Positions 16,359-24,400 of a stretch of 64,000 nucleotides of DNA are shown here, in pieces. Both the position numbers and the translations under genes were made by a program. The notes under the pieces were generated by a model. It did not search any database. It worked only from the letters and a program-made list of their open reading frames with translations, and had not been told where the DNA came from. The stretch is from assembly GCF_016863635.1 (NCBI RefSeq), contig NZ_BOPG01000076.1, positions 62,001-126,000 of the forward strand. The letters run 5' to 3'. Every line of letters begins with the position of its first letter. Position 1 is the first letter of the stretch. The stretch is from Virgisporangium aurantiacum (lineage in GTDB: Bacteria > Actinomycetota > Actinomycetes > Mycobacteriales > Micromonosporaceae).

Positions 16359-19300
16359 TCAGCCGATTCCGGTCGGCACGCCCATCTCGGCGAACCGGCT
16401 CGCGGCCTCCGACCGCAGCCGGTCGGCCGCGGCGGCGTTACCGACCGCCGCCTCGACCCGCGCGATACCGGCCGTCGCGCGGGCCTGTTCGTACCGGTCG
16501 CCGACCCGGGCCGCGACCGCCGCGGCCCGTTGGTGGTGTTCGCGGCTGGCGGCGTGGTCGCCCATCGCCGCGCGCACCTCGGCGACGCCGTTGAGCGCGC
16601 TCGCCTCGTGCCCGGGCACGCCGATCTCGGTCGCCACCGCCAGGGCGCGTCGGTGCTGGTCGAGCGCCTCGCGGTACCGGCCCAGCCGGGCGTACGCGCC
16701 GCCAGCGTGGTCCAGGGCGGACGCCGTCCCGGCCCGGTCACCGACCTCCTCGTAGATCGGTAGCGCCCGGGCGAGCAGGTCGAGGGCCTCGTCGGGCCGG
16801 CCCTGGCGCACGAGAGTACCCGCGAGGTTGTCGAGGGCCTCGGCCTCGCCCAGGCGGCTCCCGGCCGCATGGTGGGCGGCGTACGCCGCGCGGTGGTGAC
16901 GCTCGGCCGCCGCGTAGTCGCCGAGCCGGTCGCAGGCGTTGCCGAGGTTGTCGAGCATCCCGCCGAGCGCGACGGCGTCGCCGGACTCCCGCGCGATGGC
17001 GAGCGCATCGAGGTACTGGTCCCGGGCCTGCCGGTAGCGTCCGGTCTGCCAGTACACGACCCCGAGGTTGCTCGCGACGCGGCCCTGGGTGCGGTGGTCA
17101 CCGAGTTCCTGGTAGATCGCGATCGCCTGGCGTAGGTGTTCGATGGCCTCGTCATGGCGCGACCATCGCGCGTGAACGGTGCCGATGTTGTTCAGGCAAC
17201 CGGCCTCCCCCGACCGGTCGCCGGCCCGCCGGACCAACGCGAGTGCCCGGACGAACTGCTCCAACGCCCGGTCGTGGCGGCCCCACCGCCACTCGACCGT
17301 GCCGAGCTGGCGGCGGCACATGGCCTCGCCCGCGACGTCGCCGGTGGCGCTGGCTGCGGCGACGGCCGGCGCGAGCATCGCCGCCGCCTGGAGGTGGTAC
17401 GACGCGGTGTCGAGCCACGGCCAGAGCACCGCGATCAGCTCTACGGCATACCGCTCCCAGCCGTCGTCGGCGGCCCGCGCGACGACGGCCACCAGGTTCT
17501 CCAGCTCCGTCTCCAGCCAGCGCCGGGCCGCGTCGGCGTCGGTGAACGGCGCCGACCCCTCCGCGGTGCCGGACCCGTCCGGGAACACCGCGGCGACGGC
17601 GGCGCGGCCGGCGGCGACGTAGTGCTCGAGCAGGCGCCGCACCGCCGCCCGCCGCGCCGGCTCGTCGTCCTCGTCCGCGCACTCGGCCGCGTACACGCGG
17701 AGCAGGTCGTGCATGCCGACCCGGCCGGGAGCCACGGCGGCGATGAGGTGCGAGCGGGTGAGCCGGTCGAGGATCCGGCCGGCCCCGTCCGGGCTGGCGT
17801 CGAACAGAGCGGCCGCCGCGGCGTGGTCCACGGTGCGGCCGGGATGCACCCCGAGCCGGCGGAAGCCCTGCCGGGCATCGGCTGGCAGCCGCCGGTACGA
17901 CCAGGACAGCACGCTGCGCACCGCGGTGCGCTCGTCCCCGTGTACGTCGAGCAGATCGAGCCGCCGGCGCTCGTCGGCAAGCTCGGCGTCGAGGACCCGC
18001 AGCGGGACGGTGGGCCGGCTGGCCGCCAGTTCGGCCGCCACCCGAAGCGCGAGGGGCAACCGGACAGCGCGCTCGGCCAGCCGCGACGCGGCCTCCGGCG
18101 CCAGGTCGACCCGTGCGCCGATCAGCGACCGCAGCAGGTCGACCGCCTCGGCCGGTGCCAGCACCCCCAGCGTGATCCGCCGGGCGCCGTCGCGGGCGAC
18201 CAGCCCGGAGAGGTCGTCGCGGCTGGTCACCATGACCGCCGCCGACGGTCGGCCGGGCAGCAGCGGCCGGACCTGCTCCACCGAGGCGGCGTTGTCGAGC
18301 ATGAGCAGCATCCGCCGGTCGCCCAGCGTGCTCCGGAACATCGCCGAACGCTCCGCCGGATCCACCGGGATCTGCGCGCCGTCCACGCCCAACGCGCGGA
18401 GAAATCCGGCCAACGCCTCCGTCGCGGTCACCGGCCGGTCGGTGTCATAGCCGCGCAGGTCGACGTAGAGCTGGCCGTCGGGGAAGTCGGTCCGGACCTG
18501 GTGCGCGCAATGCACCGCCAACGCGGTCTTCCCGACGCCGGCCGTACCCGACACCACGACCACCGGCGGGGCGAGGTCGGACCCGGCCGGCCGCGCCAGC
18601 GCGTCGATCAGCTGGCGGGCCTCCGCGGCGCGGCCGACGAACGCCCACGTGCCGGCCGGAAGCTGCGCCGGCCGGGCCGCCGGGCCCACCCCAGGGTTCA
18701 CCGCCAGCGCCTCCGGCGCCTCGGGCGCCTCAGGCGCCTCGGTCCGCAGGATCGCGGTGTAGGCCTCGATCAGCTCCGCGCCGGGGTCGACGCCTAGATC
18801 CTCGGCCAGCCGCGTCCGGGTGGCCTGGTACACGGTCAACGCCTCCGACCGGCGACCTGCCGCGTCGAGCGCCCGCATGAACAGGCCCACGAGCCGTTCC
18901 TGCAGCGGATCCTGCTCGACCAGCGGGGCCAGCGCGGCGAGCACCCGGCCGGCGTCGCCGACGGCGAGATCCGCCTCGGCCCGCAGCTCCACCGCCTGCA
19001 GGCGCAGCTCGTCGAGCTCCAGCCCGACCCGCGCGCGCAGCTCGGCCGGCATCGAGTCGGCCATCAGCGGCCCCCGCCACAGCGCCAGCGCGTCGGCCAG
19101 CCGGGCCGACCGCGCGGCCGGCTCGGCGATCAGGCACGCCTGCCGCACCGCGGTCCGGAAGCGGTGCACGTCGACGGTGTCCGGGTCGGTCTCGATGACG
19201 TACCCGGGCCCGCGCGTGATCAGCCGCGCACGGGTCTGCGCCGTGCCGTCCGGGTCGAGCCGCCGCCGCAACCGGGAGACGTTGACCCGCAGCTGCGCCC

Positions 19301-19475
19301 GGGCGTTCGACGGCGGGTCGGCCACCCACAGCTGGTCGACCAGCCGGTCGACCAGGACCAGGCGGCCGGCGTCGAGCAGGAGCAGCCCGAGCAGGCAGCG
19401 TTCCCGCCGGCGGCCCAGCGGCACGCGGTGCCCCAGGTGCCAGGCCTCGATCGGCCCCAGGAGCCGAAATTCCAT
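16359..19475 (-). CDS. SARP-family regulator (AfsR type: OmpR-like HTH, BTAD, NB-ARC, TPR)
   Basis: This 1,038-residue protein has the full AfsR-type architecture: winged HTH (residues 1-90, with PPSNARAQLRVNVSRLRRRL), bacterial transcriptional activation domain (90-245, ending AEDLGVDPGAEL), NB-ARC ATPase with Walker A GTAGVGKTA, Walker B-like MLLMLDNA and TSRDDLSGL, then about six TPR repeats (from residue ~720). An EAPEAPEAPEA stretch links the activation and ATPase domains and comes from a 9-bp DNA repeat near 18712-18741. SARPs activate secondary-metabolite clusters by binding 11-bp-spaced heptamer repeats; a candidate site lies at 21222-21240. The gene appears near-leaderless. Confidence 0.95.
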   Translation of the reverse strand: MEFRLLGPIEAWHLGHRVPLGRRRERCLLGLLLLDAGRLVLVDRLVDQLWVADPPSNARAQLRVNVSRLRRRLDPDGTAQTRARLITRGPGYVIETDPDTVDVHRFRTAVRQACLIAEPAARSARLADALALWRGPLMADSMPAELRARVGLELDELRLQAVELRAEADLAVGDAGRVLAALAPLVEQDPLQERLVGLFMRALDAAGRRSEALTVYQATRTRLAEDLGVDPGAELIEAYTAILRTEAPEAPEAPEALAVNPGVGPAARPAQLPAGTWAFVGRAAEARQLIDALARPAGSDLAPPVVVVSGTAGVGKTALAVHCAHQVRTDFPDGQLYVDLRGYDTDRPVTATEALAGFLRALGVDGAQIPVDPAERSAMFRSTLGDRRMLLMLDNAASVEQVRPLLPGRPSAAVMVTSRDDLSGLVARDGARRITLGVLAPAEAVDLLRSLIGARVDLAPEAASRLAERAVRLPLALRVAAELAASRPTVPLRVLDAELADERRRLDLLDVHGDERTAVRSVLSWSYRRLPADARQGFRRLGVHPGRTVDHAAAAALFDASPDGAGRILDRLTRSHLIAAVAPGRVGMHDLLRVYAAECADEDDEPARRAAVRRLLEHYVAAGRAAVAAVFPDGSGTAEGSAPFTDADAARRWLETELENLVAVVARAADDGWERYAVELIAVLWPWLDTASYHLQAAAMLAPAVAAASATGDVAGEAMCRRQLGTVEWRWGRHDRALEQFVRALALVRRAGDRSGEAGCLNNIGTVHARWSRHDEAIEHLRQAIAIYQELGDHRTQGRVASNLGVVYWQTGRYRQARDQYLDALAIARESGDAVALGGMLDNLGNACDRLGDYAAAERHHRAAYAAHHAAGSRLGEAEALDNLAGTLVRQGRPDEALDLLARALPIYEEVGDRAGTASALDHAGGAYARLGRYREALDQHRRALAVATEIGVPGHEASALNGVAEVRAAMGDHAASREHHQRAAAVAARVGDRYEQARATAGIARVEAAVGNAAAADRLRSEAASRFAEMGVPTGIG

Positions 19476-19483
19476 GGTCGGCC

Positions 19484-19489
19484 ATCATA
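19484..19489 (-). promoter_or_regulatory. -10 element of the SARP gene
   Basis: On the minus strand TATGAT lies eight bases before the ATG of the SARP gene, with no ribosome site between, again suggesting a transcript starting at or very near the start codon. Confidence 0.45.
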
Positions 19490-19511
19490 ACGAGGCGCGG
19501 TCGCGGCGCGC

Positions 19512-20246
19512 TTACCGCAGGATCTCGCGCCACTGTCGTACCCCGCACACCCGATAGCGGTTGATCCGGCGGGTCGGCGCGGGCACCCGCCCGGCCAGCA
19601 CCAACTCGTCGACGGCCCGCACCAGGCCGGGGTACTGCCGCGGCCGGTAGTCGTCGAACACGACGACGGCGCCGGCGTCGAGGTGGGGTTCGACGGCGGC
19701 GAAGTCCGCCTGCACGGCGTCGTACGTGTGCAACCCGTCGATGAACAGCAGCCGAACCGGCCCGTGCGACCAGGTGCCGGCCGCGTCGGTGGCGGTCGCA
19801 CACTCGATGTCGACGAGGTCGAGCAGGCCCAGCCGGTGCAGGTTGTGCCGCATCAGGGGCAGCGTGCTGGCCGCACCGGTCGGGTCCTGGGAGTCGACGT
19901 CGCCGGACCCGCCGCGGTGCGGGTCGATCGCCACCACCCGGCCCTGTCCGCGCCCGCGGACCGCCTGGGCGAGCACGGCGGTGGACCGCCCCAGGAACGA
20001 ACCGATCTCCACCACGCAGCCGGTGCCCGGCAGGTTCTTCGCCAGCGCGTAGAGCACGACGGTGTCGGCGCGCTCCCGGCTGAACCCGCCCACCGAGTCG
20101 ACGTGCTCCCAGACCGCGCGGAACTCCGCCGGCCCGCGCAGTTCGAACACCGCGGAGTTCAGCTCGTCCCGGACCCGCTGGCCCAGGTCCCGACCGACCT
20201 GCCGAACGGTCGCGAGCCGGCCGGTGGCGGCCGTCGCAGGCGTCAT
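19512..20246 (-). CDS. Class I SAM-dependent methyltransferase (Methyltransf_24-like)
   Basis: This 244-residue protein has a Rossmann methyltransferase core: CVVEIGSFLGRSTAVLAQAV (motif I), GRVVAIDPHRGG (motif II acidic residue), LLFIDGLHTYDAVQADFAAV and AVVVFDDYRP. The FIDGxHxYxxVxxD pattern is typical of the Methyltransf_24 group of small-molecule O- or N-methyltransferases. The ATG has a strong GGAGG upstream and the gene lies 19 nt after the ectoine-hydroxylase-like gene, so they form one transcription unit; methylation may follow hydroxylation. The substrate is not predictable. Confidence 0.85.
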   Translation of the reverse strand: MTPATAATGRLATVRQVGRDLGQRVRDELNSAVFELRGPAEFRAVWEHVDSVGGFSRERADTVVLYALAKNLPGTGCVVEIGSFLGRSTAVLAQAVRGRGQGRVVAIDPHRGGSGDVDSQDPTGAASTLPLMRHNLHRLGLLDLVDIECATATDAAGTWSHGPVRLLFIDGLHTYDAVQADFAAVEPHLDAGAVVVFDDYRPRQYPGLVRAVDELVLAGRVPAPTRRINRYRVCGVRQWREILR

Positions 20247-20265
20247 CACAGAACCTCCTCCGGGG

Positions 20266-21174
20266 TCAGCCCACCGGCACCGGGCCGACGGGGGTGAAGT
20301 CGCGCGAGCCCAGGAACTCCGGCCGCGGCGCGGCGGCGGCGAACGGCTCGACCAGCGTGTTGTGGACACTGTTGAAGACCACGAAGAGGTTCATGCGCGG
20401 ATCAGGCGTGATGTTGCCGTTCGACCCGTGCATGCAGTTGCTGTCGAACACGACGGCGTCGCCGGCACGACCGGTGAACGCGGTGATCCGGTGCGCCGCG
20501 GCGAGCGTGCGCATCGCGTCCTCGTCCGGTACCCCCACCGTCTGATCCTTCAACGACGTGCGGAAGTTCGCTCCCGGCGTGCTGCCGCGGCCGGTGACGA
20601 AGGTGCGGTGCGAGCCGGGCATCAGCAGCAGGGGGCCGTTGTGCGCGTGGTTGTCGGTCAACGCGACGCAGACGGTGAGGGCGCGGATCCGCGGCATCCC
20701 GTCCTCGGCGTGCCAGGTCTCGAAGTCCGAGTGCCAGTAGAAGTCCCGGCCGCGGAAGCCGGGCTTGCAGTTGACCCGGGTCTGGTGCAGGTAGACCGCC
20801 GAGCCGAGGAGCTGGCGGGCCGGCGCGACCAGCTTCTCCGCCGCGCACAGCGTGGCGAACACCGGGCTGAGGCGGTGAACCGCGAAGACCGACCGCAGTT
20901 CGGCGGAGTCCGGCTCGGGCACGAGCCGTTCGTCGCCGCGCAGGTCCGCCGCCGTCGCCAACCGCCGCACCTCCCGCCGGCAGGCGGCCACCTCGGCCTC
21001 GTCGAGCAGCCCGCGCACGACGAGGAATCCGTCGTCGCCGTAGCGGTGCATTGTCTCGGCGTCCAGCGGCCCGTCGTCGACCCCGCCGTACACCACCGGG
21101 TCCCGCCGGGGCAGGGCGACGGACGGGCCGCCGCGGCGGGTGGGGTAGCCGTCTCCGGCATGTTCGTTCGGCAC
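20266..21174 (-). CDS. Ectoine-hydroxylase-like Fe(II)/2-oxoglutarate dioxygenase
   Basis: Within the PhyH superfamily this 302-residue protein carries the EctD-type signature FYWHSDFETWHAEDGMPR; His148-x-Asp150 are two iron ligands. HQTRVNCKPGFRG precedes it, and LTDNHAHNGPLLLMPGSHR and CMHGSNGNITPDPRMN (distal His) follow in the EctD order. EctD converts ectoine to 5-hydroxyectoine. No ectA, ectB or full ectoine operon is present, but an ectoine-synthase-like gene lies 6.5 kb away (27633-28010). Both may therefore act on a cluster-specific tetrahydropyrimidine or related amino acid. Start: GTG 21174; the next gene (methyltransferase) follows 19 nt downstream. Confidence 0.87.
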   Translation of the reverse strand: MPNEHAGDGYPTRRGGPSVALPRRDPVVYGGVDDGPLDAETMHRYGDDGFLVVRGLLDEAEVAACRREVRRLATAADLRGDERLVPEPDSAELRSVFAVHRLSPVFATLCAAEKLVAPARQLLGSAVYLHQTRVNCKPGFRGRDFYWHSDFETWHAEDGMPRIRALTVCVALTDNHAHNGPLLLMPGSHRTFVTGRGSTPGANFRTSLKDQTVGVPDEDAMRTLAAAHRITAFTGRAGDAVVFDSNCMHGSNGNITPDPRMNLFVVFNSVHNTLVEPFAAAAPRPEFLGSRDFTPVGPVPVG

Positions 21175-21221
21175 GGCACGGCACGGTAACCGACCCGGTC
21201 CGTGTGAAGACCCACCGTTGT

Positions 21222-21240
21222 TGGCAACGTTCTGGCAACG
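21222..21240. promoter_or_regulatory. Candidate SARP binding site (two TGGCAACG direct repeats, 11-bp period)
   Basis: TGGCAACG occurs at 21222-21229 and 21233-21240, exactly 11 bp apart. Direct heptamer repeats with an 11-bp period are the usual form of SARP sites. The pair lies in the divergent region between the EctD-like (48-66 bp upstream) and LuxR-type (78-96 bp upstream) genes, so the SARP encoded at 16359-19475 could control either. Confidence 0.5.
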
Positions 21241-21317
21241 CCGGCACGCAAGGGTGACACGGTTTCCGGCCACGGCCGCTCGTGCGGTGGCCCGGAGTGC
21301 GGTCACGGAAGGTGGAC

Positions 21318-21761
21318 ATGCGCGACGCCAGACAGAACGCGGAGGCCGATGCCGGGCCGGCCCGAAGGGCGGTCATCCACGTCGAGGTCCTCGACCCGCC
21401 ACCGGTGTTCCTCCGCCGCCTCGTGGAGATCCTCGAGGCGGCGGGCGTCCGCGTGGTGGCTGCCCGGACCACGTCGACGGACCGGTCGGGTGGCACAGCC
21501 GACGGGCGCCCCGCCGACGCGGACGCCACCGGCGGCTCCGTGTTGTCCGCCCGCGAGGAACAGGTGCTCACGCAGATCTCGTGCGGGCTGACCCACACGC
21601 AGGTGGCCCGCCGGCTCGGGATCAGCGCGCACACCGTCGACACCTACGTCAAGCGGATCCGGTCCAAACTGGGGGCCGGCAACAAGGCCGAACTCACCCG
21701 GGCCGCGGTGTCGATGCGGTTGTCCGCCCCGCCGCCACCGTCCACCCGCCCGCCCCGCTGA
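21318..21761 (+). CDS. Small LuxR-type HTH regulator
   Basis: This 147-residue protein ends in a LuxR/GerE HTH: LSAREEQVLTQISCGLTHTQVARRLGISAHTVDTYVKRIRSKLGAGNKAEL in order over residues ~75-130. The N-terminal ~70 residues (VIHVEVLDPPPVFLRRLVEIL) look like the start of a receiver-type fold but are too short and lack the phosphoacceptor set, so it is an orphan regulator rather than a complete response regulator. The ATG has GGAAGGTGG upstream. It diverges from the EctD-like gene across the candidate SARP site. Likely a local regulator of this cluster. Confidence 0.82.
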   Translation: MRDARQNAEADAGPARRAVIHVEVLDPPPVFLRRLVEILEAAGVRVVAARTTSTDRSGGTADGRPADADATGGSVLSAREEQVLTQISCGLTHTQVARRLGISAHTVDTYVKRIRSKLGAGNKAELTRAAVSMRLSAPPPPSTRPPR

Positions 21762-21816
21762 GCCGGTCGCGTCGGCCGCGTCGGACTTCGCCGTGGTCAG
21801 CGGGCACCCGTGCCGG

Positions 21817-22818
21817 TCAACCGCTCATCGTGCGCACTTGCACAGCTGGCAGGTCGTCGGGTGCGCCGGCGAGGTCGTCGAGCCGGTCGGCGAACTCCAG
21901 CCATCGCTGGGCGCACGAGCGGGCCAGTTCGGCCATCAGCAGCGCGCAATGTGCCGGTAGCCGTTCCAGGTGCGCCTCGCCGCCGGCCGGGCCGCTCGCC
22001 CGGGCGTCGAGCCACCGCAGCAGGCCGCGGCCGTGCTCGGTCAGGCGCAGCGACGGGTCGCGGCGCAGGATGTGCAGCAGGGCCGCCGGATCGCGCAGCC
22101 GGTCGACGCGCACGGCCGCGTCGGCACCGTCGTGCGGGGCGCTCCGGTGCGGGCGGACCGCGTCGTCGCCCCGGGTGATCCTGGCCCGCACGTCGCGGGC
22201 GGTGCCGGTGGAGATCCCGGCGGCGCGGGCGATCTCGCGCAGCGAGGCGTCCGGGTGACGGGCGATGAAGTCACCGGCCAGCCGGCGTCCTTCGGTGGCG
22301 TCCAGCGGCCGCCGGCGGCCGTCGCGACCGATGCGCGCCGCGCCGGAGGTGGTCGGCGCCCAGCGCCGCCGGATGGCCGCGACGGTGTTGGGTGCCAGGC
22401 CGGTCACCGCCGCCACCGCCCGGTCCGACCAGTCCGGCTCGGTACGCAGGATCCGCTCCGCGGCGGCCTCCCGCTCCGCCAGGGACAGCGGCAGTCCGTG
22501 CATGACGTTGGCCTCGACCGCGAGCGGAAACGTCATGCTCTCCGCGCCGTCGAAGAACCGCACCCGGATCGTCTGGGCGCCGCGCAACCGGGCGGCGAGC
22601 AACCGGTGTACGCCGTCGATCACCTGCATCGTGGCGCGGTGCACCAGGATCGGGGGCAGCTCCGACTCCGCCTCGGCCAGGGTCCGGACGTGGTCCGGCC
22701 GCTCACCGCCGAGCCGCGGCGAGGTACCGGGCCGCACCGCGCTGACCGGCACGACCGCCGTGGGCGCGTTGTGCAGCAGATGCGACACCCGCCCGCCACC
22801 CGGGCCGGCCCCCGGCAT
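21817..22818 (-). CDS. StrR/NovG-like transcriptional activator (ParB-like N-terminus + HTH)
   Basis: LAEAESELPPILVHRATMQVIDGVHRLLAARLRG, FFDGAESMTF and VEANVMHGLPLSLAEREAAAERIL follow in order the ParB/sulfiredoxin-like domain of the StrR family. An HTH (WSDRAVAAVTGLAPNTVAAIRRRW) and a second HTH-like segment (SLREIARAAGISTGTARDVRARI) come next. StrR-type proteins are pathway-specific activators of antibiotic clusters. The start is uncertain: ATG at 22818 gives 333 residues, GTG at 22788 gives 323; neither has a strong ribosome site. No classical StrR box (GTTCGAC inverted repeat) was found in the intergenic regions, so its targets are open. Confidence 0.88.
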   Translation of the reverse strand: MPGAGPGGGRVSHLLHNAPTAVVPVSAVRPGTSPRLGGERPDHVRTLAEAESELPPILVHRATMQVIDGVHRLLAARLRGAQTIRVRFFDGAESMTFPLAVEANVMHGLPLSLAEREAAAERILRTEPDWSDRAVAAVTGLAPNTVAAIRRRWAPTTSGAARIGRDGRRRPLDATEGRRLAGDFIARHPDASLREIARAAGISTGTARDVRARITRGDDAVRPHRSAPHDGADAAVRVDRLRDPAALLHILRRDPSLRLTEHGRGLLRWLDARASGPAGGEAHLERLPAHCALLMAELARSCAQRWLEFADRLDDLAGAPDDLPAVQVRTMSG

Positions 22819-23003
22819 CGGACGCGGGGCCGGCGCCCGGCGTGGTGGTAACGGCTGCACTGAACAGGTTCCTCCGAGCCCGACATCGTGACCGCGCCGG
22901 ACCCGCCCCGACGGCGACCACCCTTCGTCGCCAAGCATGCGACGCGCCGCGCGGCCCCGCACGTCCCGTCTTCCCGGGACACGCCCGGCCCGGCCCGGCT
23001 ACG

Positions 23004-23009
23004 CATACT
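23004..23009 (+). promoter_or_regulatory. -10 element of the MFS transporter gene
   Basis: CATACT (23004-23009) lies seven bases before GTG 23017 with no ribosome site, as for the solenoid gene at 11782. It supports GTG 23017 as the start and a leaderless transcript. Confidence 0.4.
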
Positions 23010-23016
23010 TCGTGCC

Positions 23017-24288
23017 GTGGGTGGGGCTGCGTCCGGACGGCGGATCCGGCGCAGCGGCGACGCCCGGACCCTCCTTGCCCGGCCGGCCTTCGTCCGGCTG
23101 TGGATCGCCGCCCTGATCTCCCGCACCGGAGACTGGTTGCTGCTGGTCGCGCTGCCGGTGTTCCTGCTGCAGGAGACGGGCTCGGTGGCGGCGACGTCGA
23201 CGATGCTGCTGATCGAACTCGTCACCCGCGTCGGCAGCGGGCACCTTCTCGGCGTCCTCGCCGACCGCTACGACCGCCGGTCGTTGGTCACGTGGACCTC
23301 GATCGGCCAGGCCGCCGCGCTGCTGCCACTCCTCGCGGCACAGGGCGACCGGCTCGTCGTGATCGTGTACGCCGTCGCCGCGGTCGAGGCCGTCCTCGGC
23401 ACGCTGGCCGGGGTGACGCTCGCCGCGTTGCTGCCCGACATCGTCGACGGGGCGGACCTGATCCGGGCCCGCGGCCTGCTCGGCATGACCTCCGACATCG
23501 GCCGGTTCGCCGGCGCGACCGCCGCCGGGTTCGTGCTCGCCGGCGGCGGCATGACCGGCGTCGTGCTCGTCGACACCGGCTCGTTCCTCGCGGTCTGGTT
23601 GGTGTTCGCCACGCGGCTGGACCGCGCCGTCGCCGCCACCCCGGCCGGGAAGGCCCGCACCGGTTTCCTCGCCAGTTGGACGACCGGCCTCGCGGCGGTG
23701 CGCCGGGACCGCCGCCTGTGGGGTGCCGTCGTCGTCACCGGATGCACCGCGACCGCACAGGGCATTCTGCTGATCGCGCTGGTCCTGTTCGTCCTGGCGG
23801 TGCTGCACGGATCCGCCGCGCAGGTCGGTGTGTTCCGCGGCGTCGTCGGCGCCGGTGCGTTCGCCGGCGCGGCACTGGTCAGCGCGCTCGGCGAGCGGAT
23901 CGCGCCGCACCTCCTCGCCGGTGGCAGCCTCGTCCTGACGGCCGTCCTCCTCGTGGCGATCTGGAACGCTCCACAGTGGACGACCGCGTGGCCTTACTAC
24001 GTCGTCATGCTGACGCTCCTCGGGCTTCCGGCCGTCGCGTCGTTCACCGCGCTGTCGGTGCTCGTGCAGCGCCATGCGCCACGCGCCGGCCGCGGCCGCG
24101 TGTTCGGACTGCTGGCGTCGGTGAACAGCGGCGGCCAGGGCCTCGGGCTGCTGCTCGGCGGTGGCCTCGTCGATGCGGTCGGCCCCACCGTGATGCTCAA
24201 CGGGCAGGCCGCGTTGACGCTGGTGGCCGGCGTGGTCGCGCTGACCGTGCTGCGCCCGGCGCCCGGCGCGCACCGACAGGTCGCCTGA
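23017..24288 (+). CDS. MFS efflux transporter
   Basis: From GTG 23017 the protein has 423 residues and about 12 hydrophobic segments. The loop between segments 2 and 3, GVLADRYDRRSLV, is the MFS signature (G-x-L-x-D-R-x-x-R-R), and SGGQGLGLLLGGGLVDAVGP lies in the second half. The overall pattern resembles the MFS_3 group (enterobactin- or macrolide-type exporters). It should act as a proton-driven exporter of the cluster product or give self-resistance. It diverges from the StrR-like gene and precedes the Cys-variant beta-lactamase-fold gene by 112 nt. Starts further upstream are possible, but that segment shows no coding logic. Confidence 0.88.
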   Translation: MGGAASGRRIRRSGDARTLLARPAFVRLWIAALISRTGDWLLLVALPVFLLQETGSVAATSTMLLIELVTRVGSGHLLGVLADRYDRRSLVTWTSIGQAAALLPLLAAQGDRLVVIVYAVAAVEAVLGTLAGVTLAALLPDIVDGADLIRARGLLGMTSDIGRFAGATAAGFVLAGGGMTGVVLVDTGSFLAVWLVFATRLDRAVAATPAGKARTGFLASWTTGLAAVRRDRRLWGAVVVTGCTATAQGILLIALVLFVLAVLHGSAAQVGVFRGVVGAGAFAGAALVSALGERIAPHLLAGGSLVLTAVLLVAIWNAPQWTTAWPYYVVMLTLLGLPAVASFTALSVLVQRHAPRAGRGRVFGLLASVNSGGQGLGLLLGGGLVDAVGPTVMLNGQAALTLVAGVVALTVLRPAPGAHRQVA

Positions 24289-24400
24289 AGACGGGACGCG
24301 CGGCCCGGCCGGAGCGTGTGGTTGGGTTGTCCGCGTTGCTTCCCGACGGTCGGCGTGCGGCGCCGCCCGGACCGACACCGACAGGCAGCGGGGATCGGCT

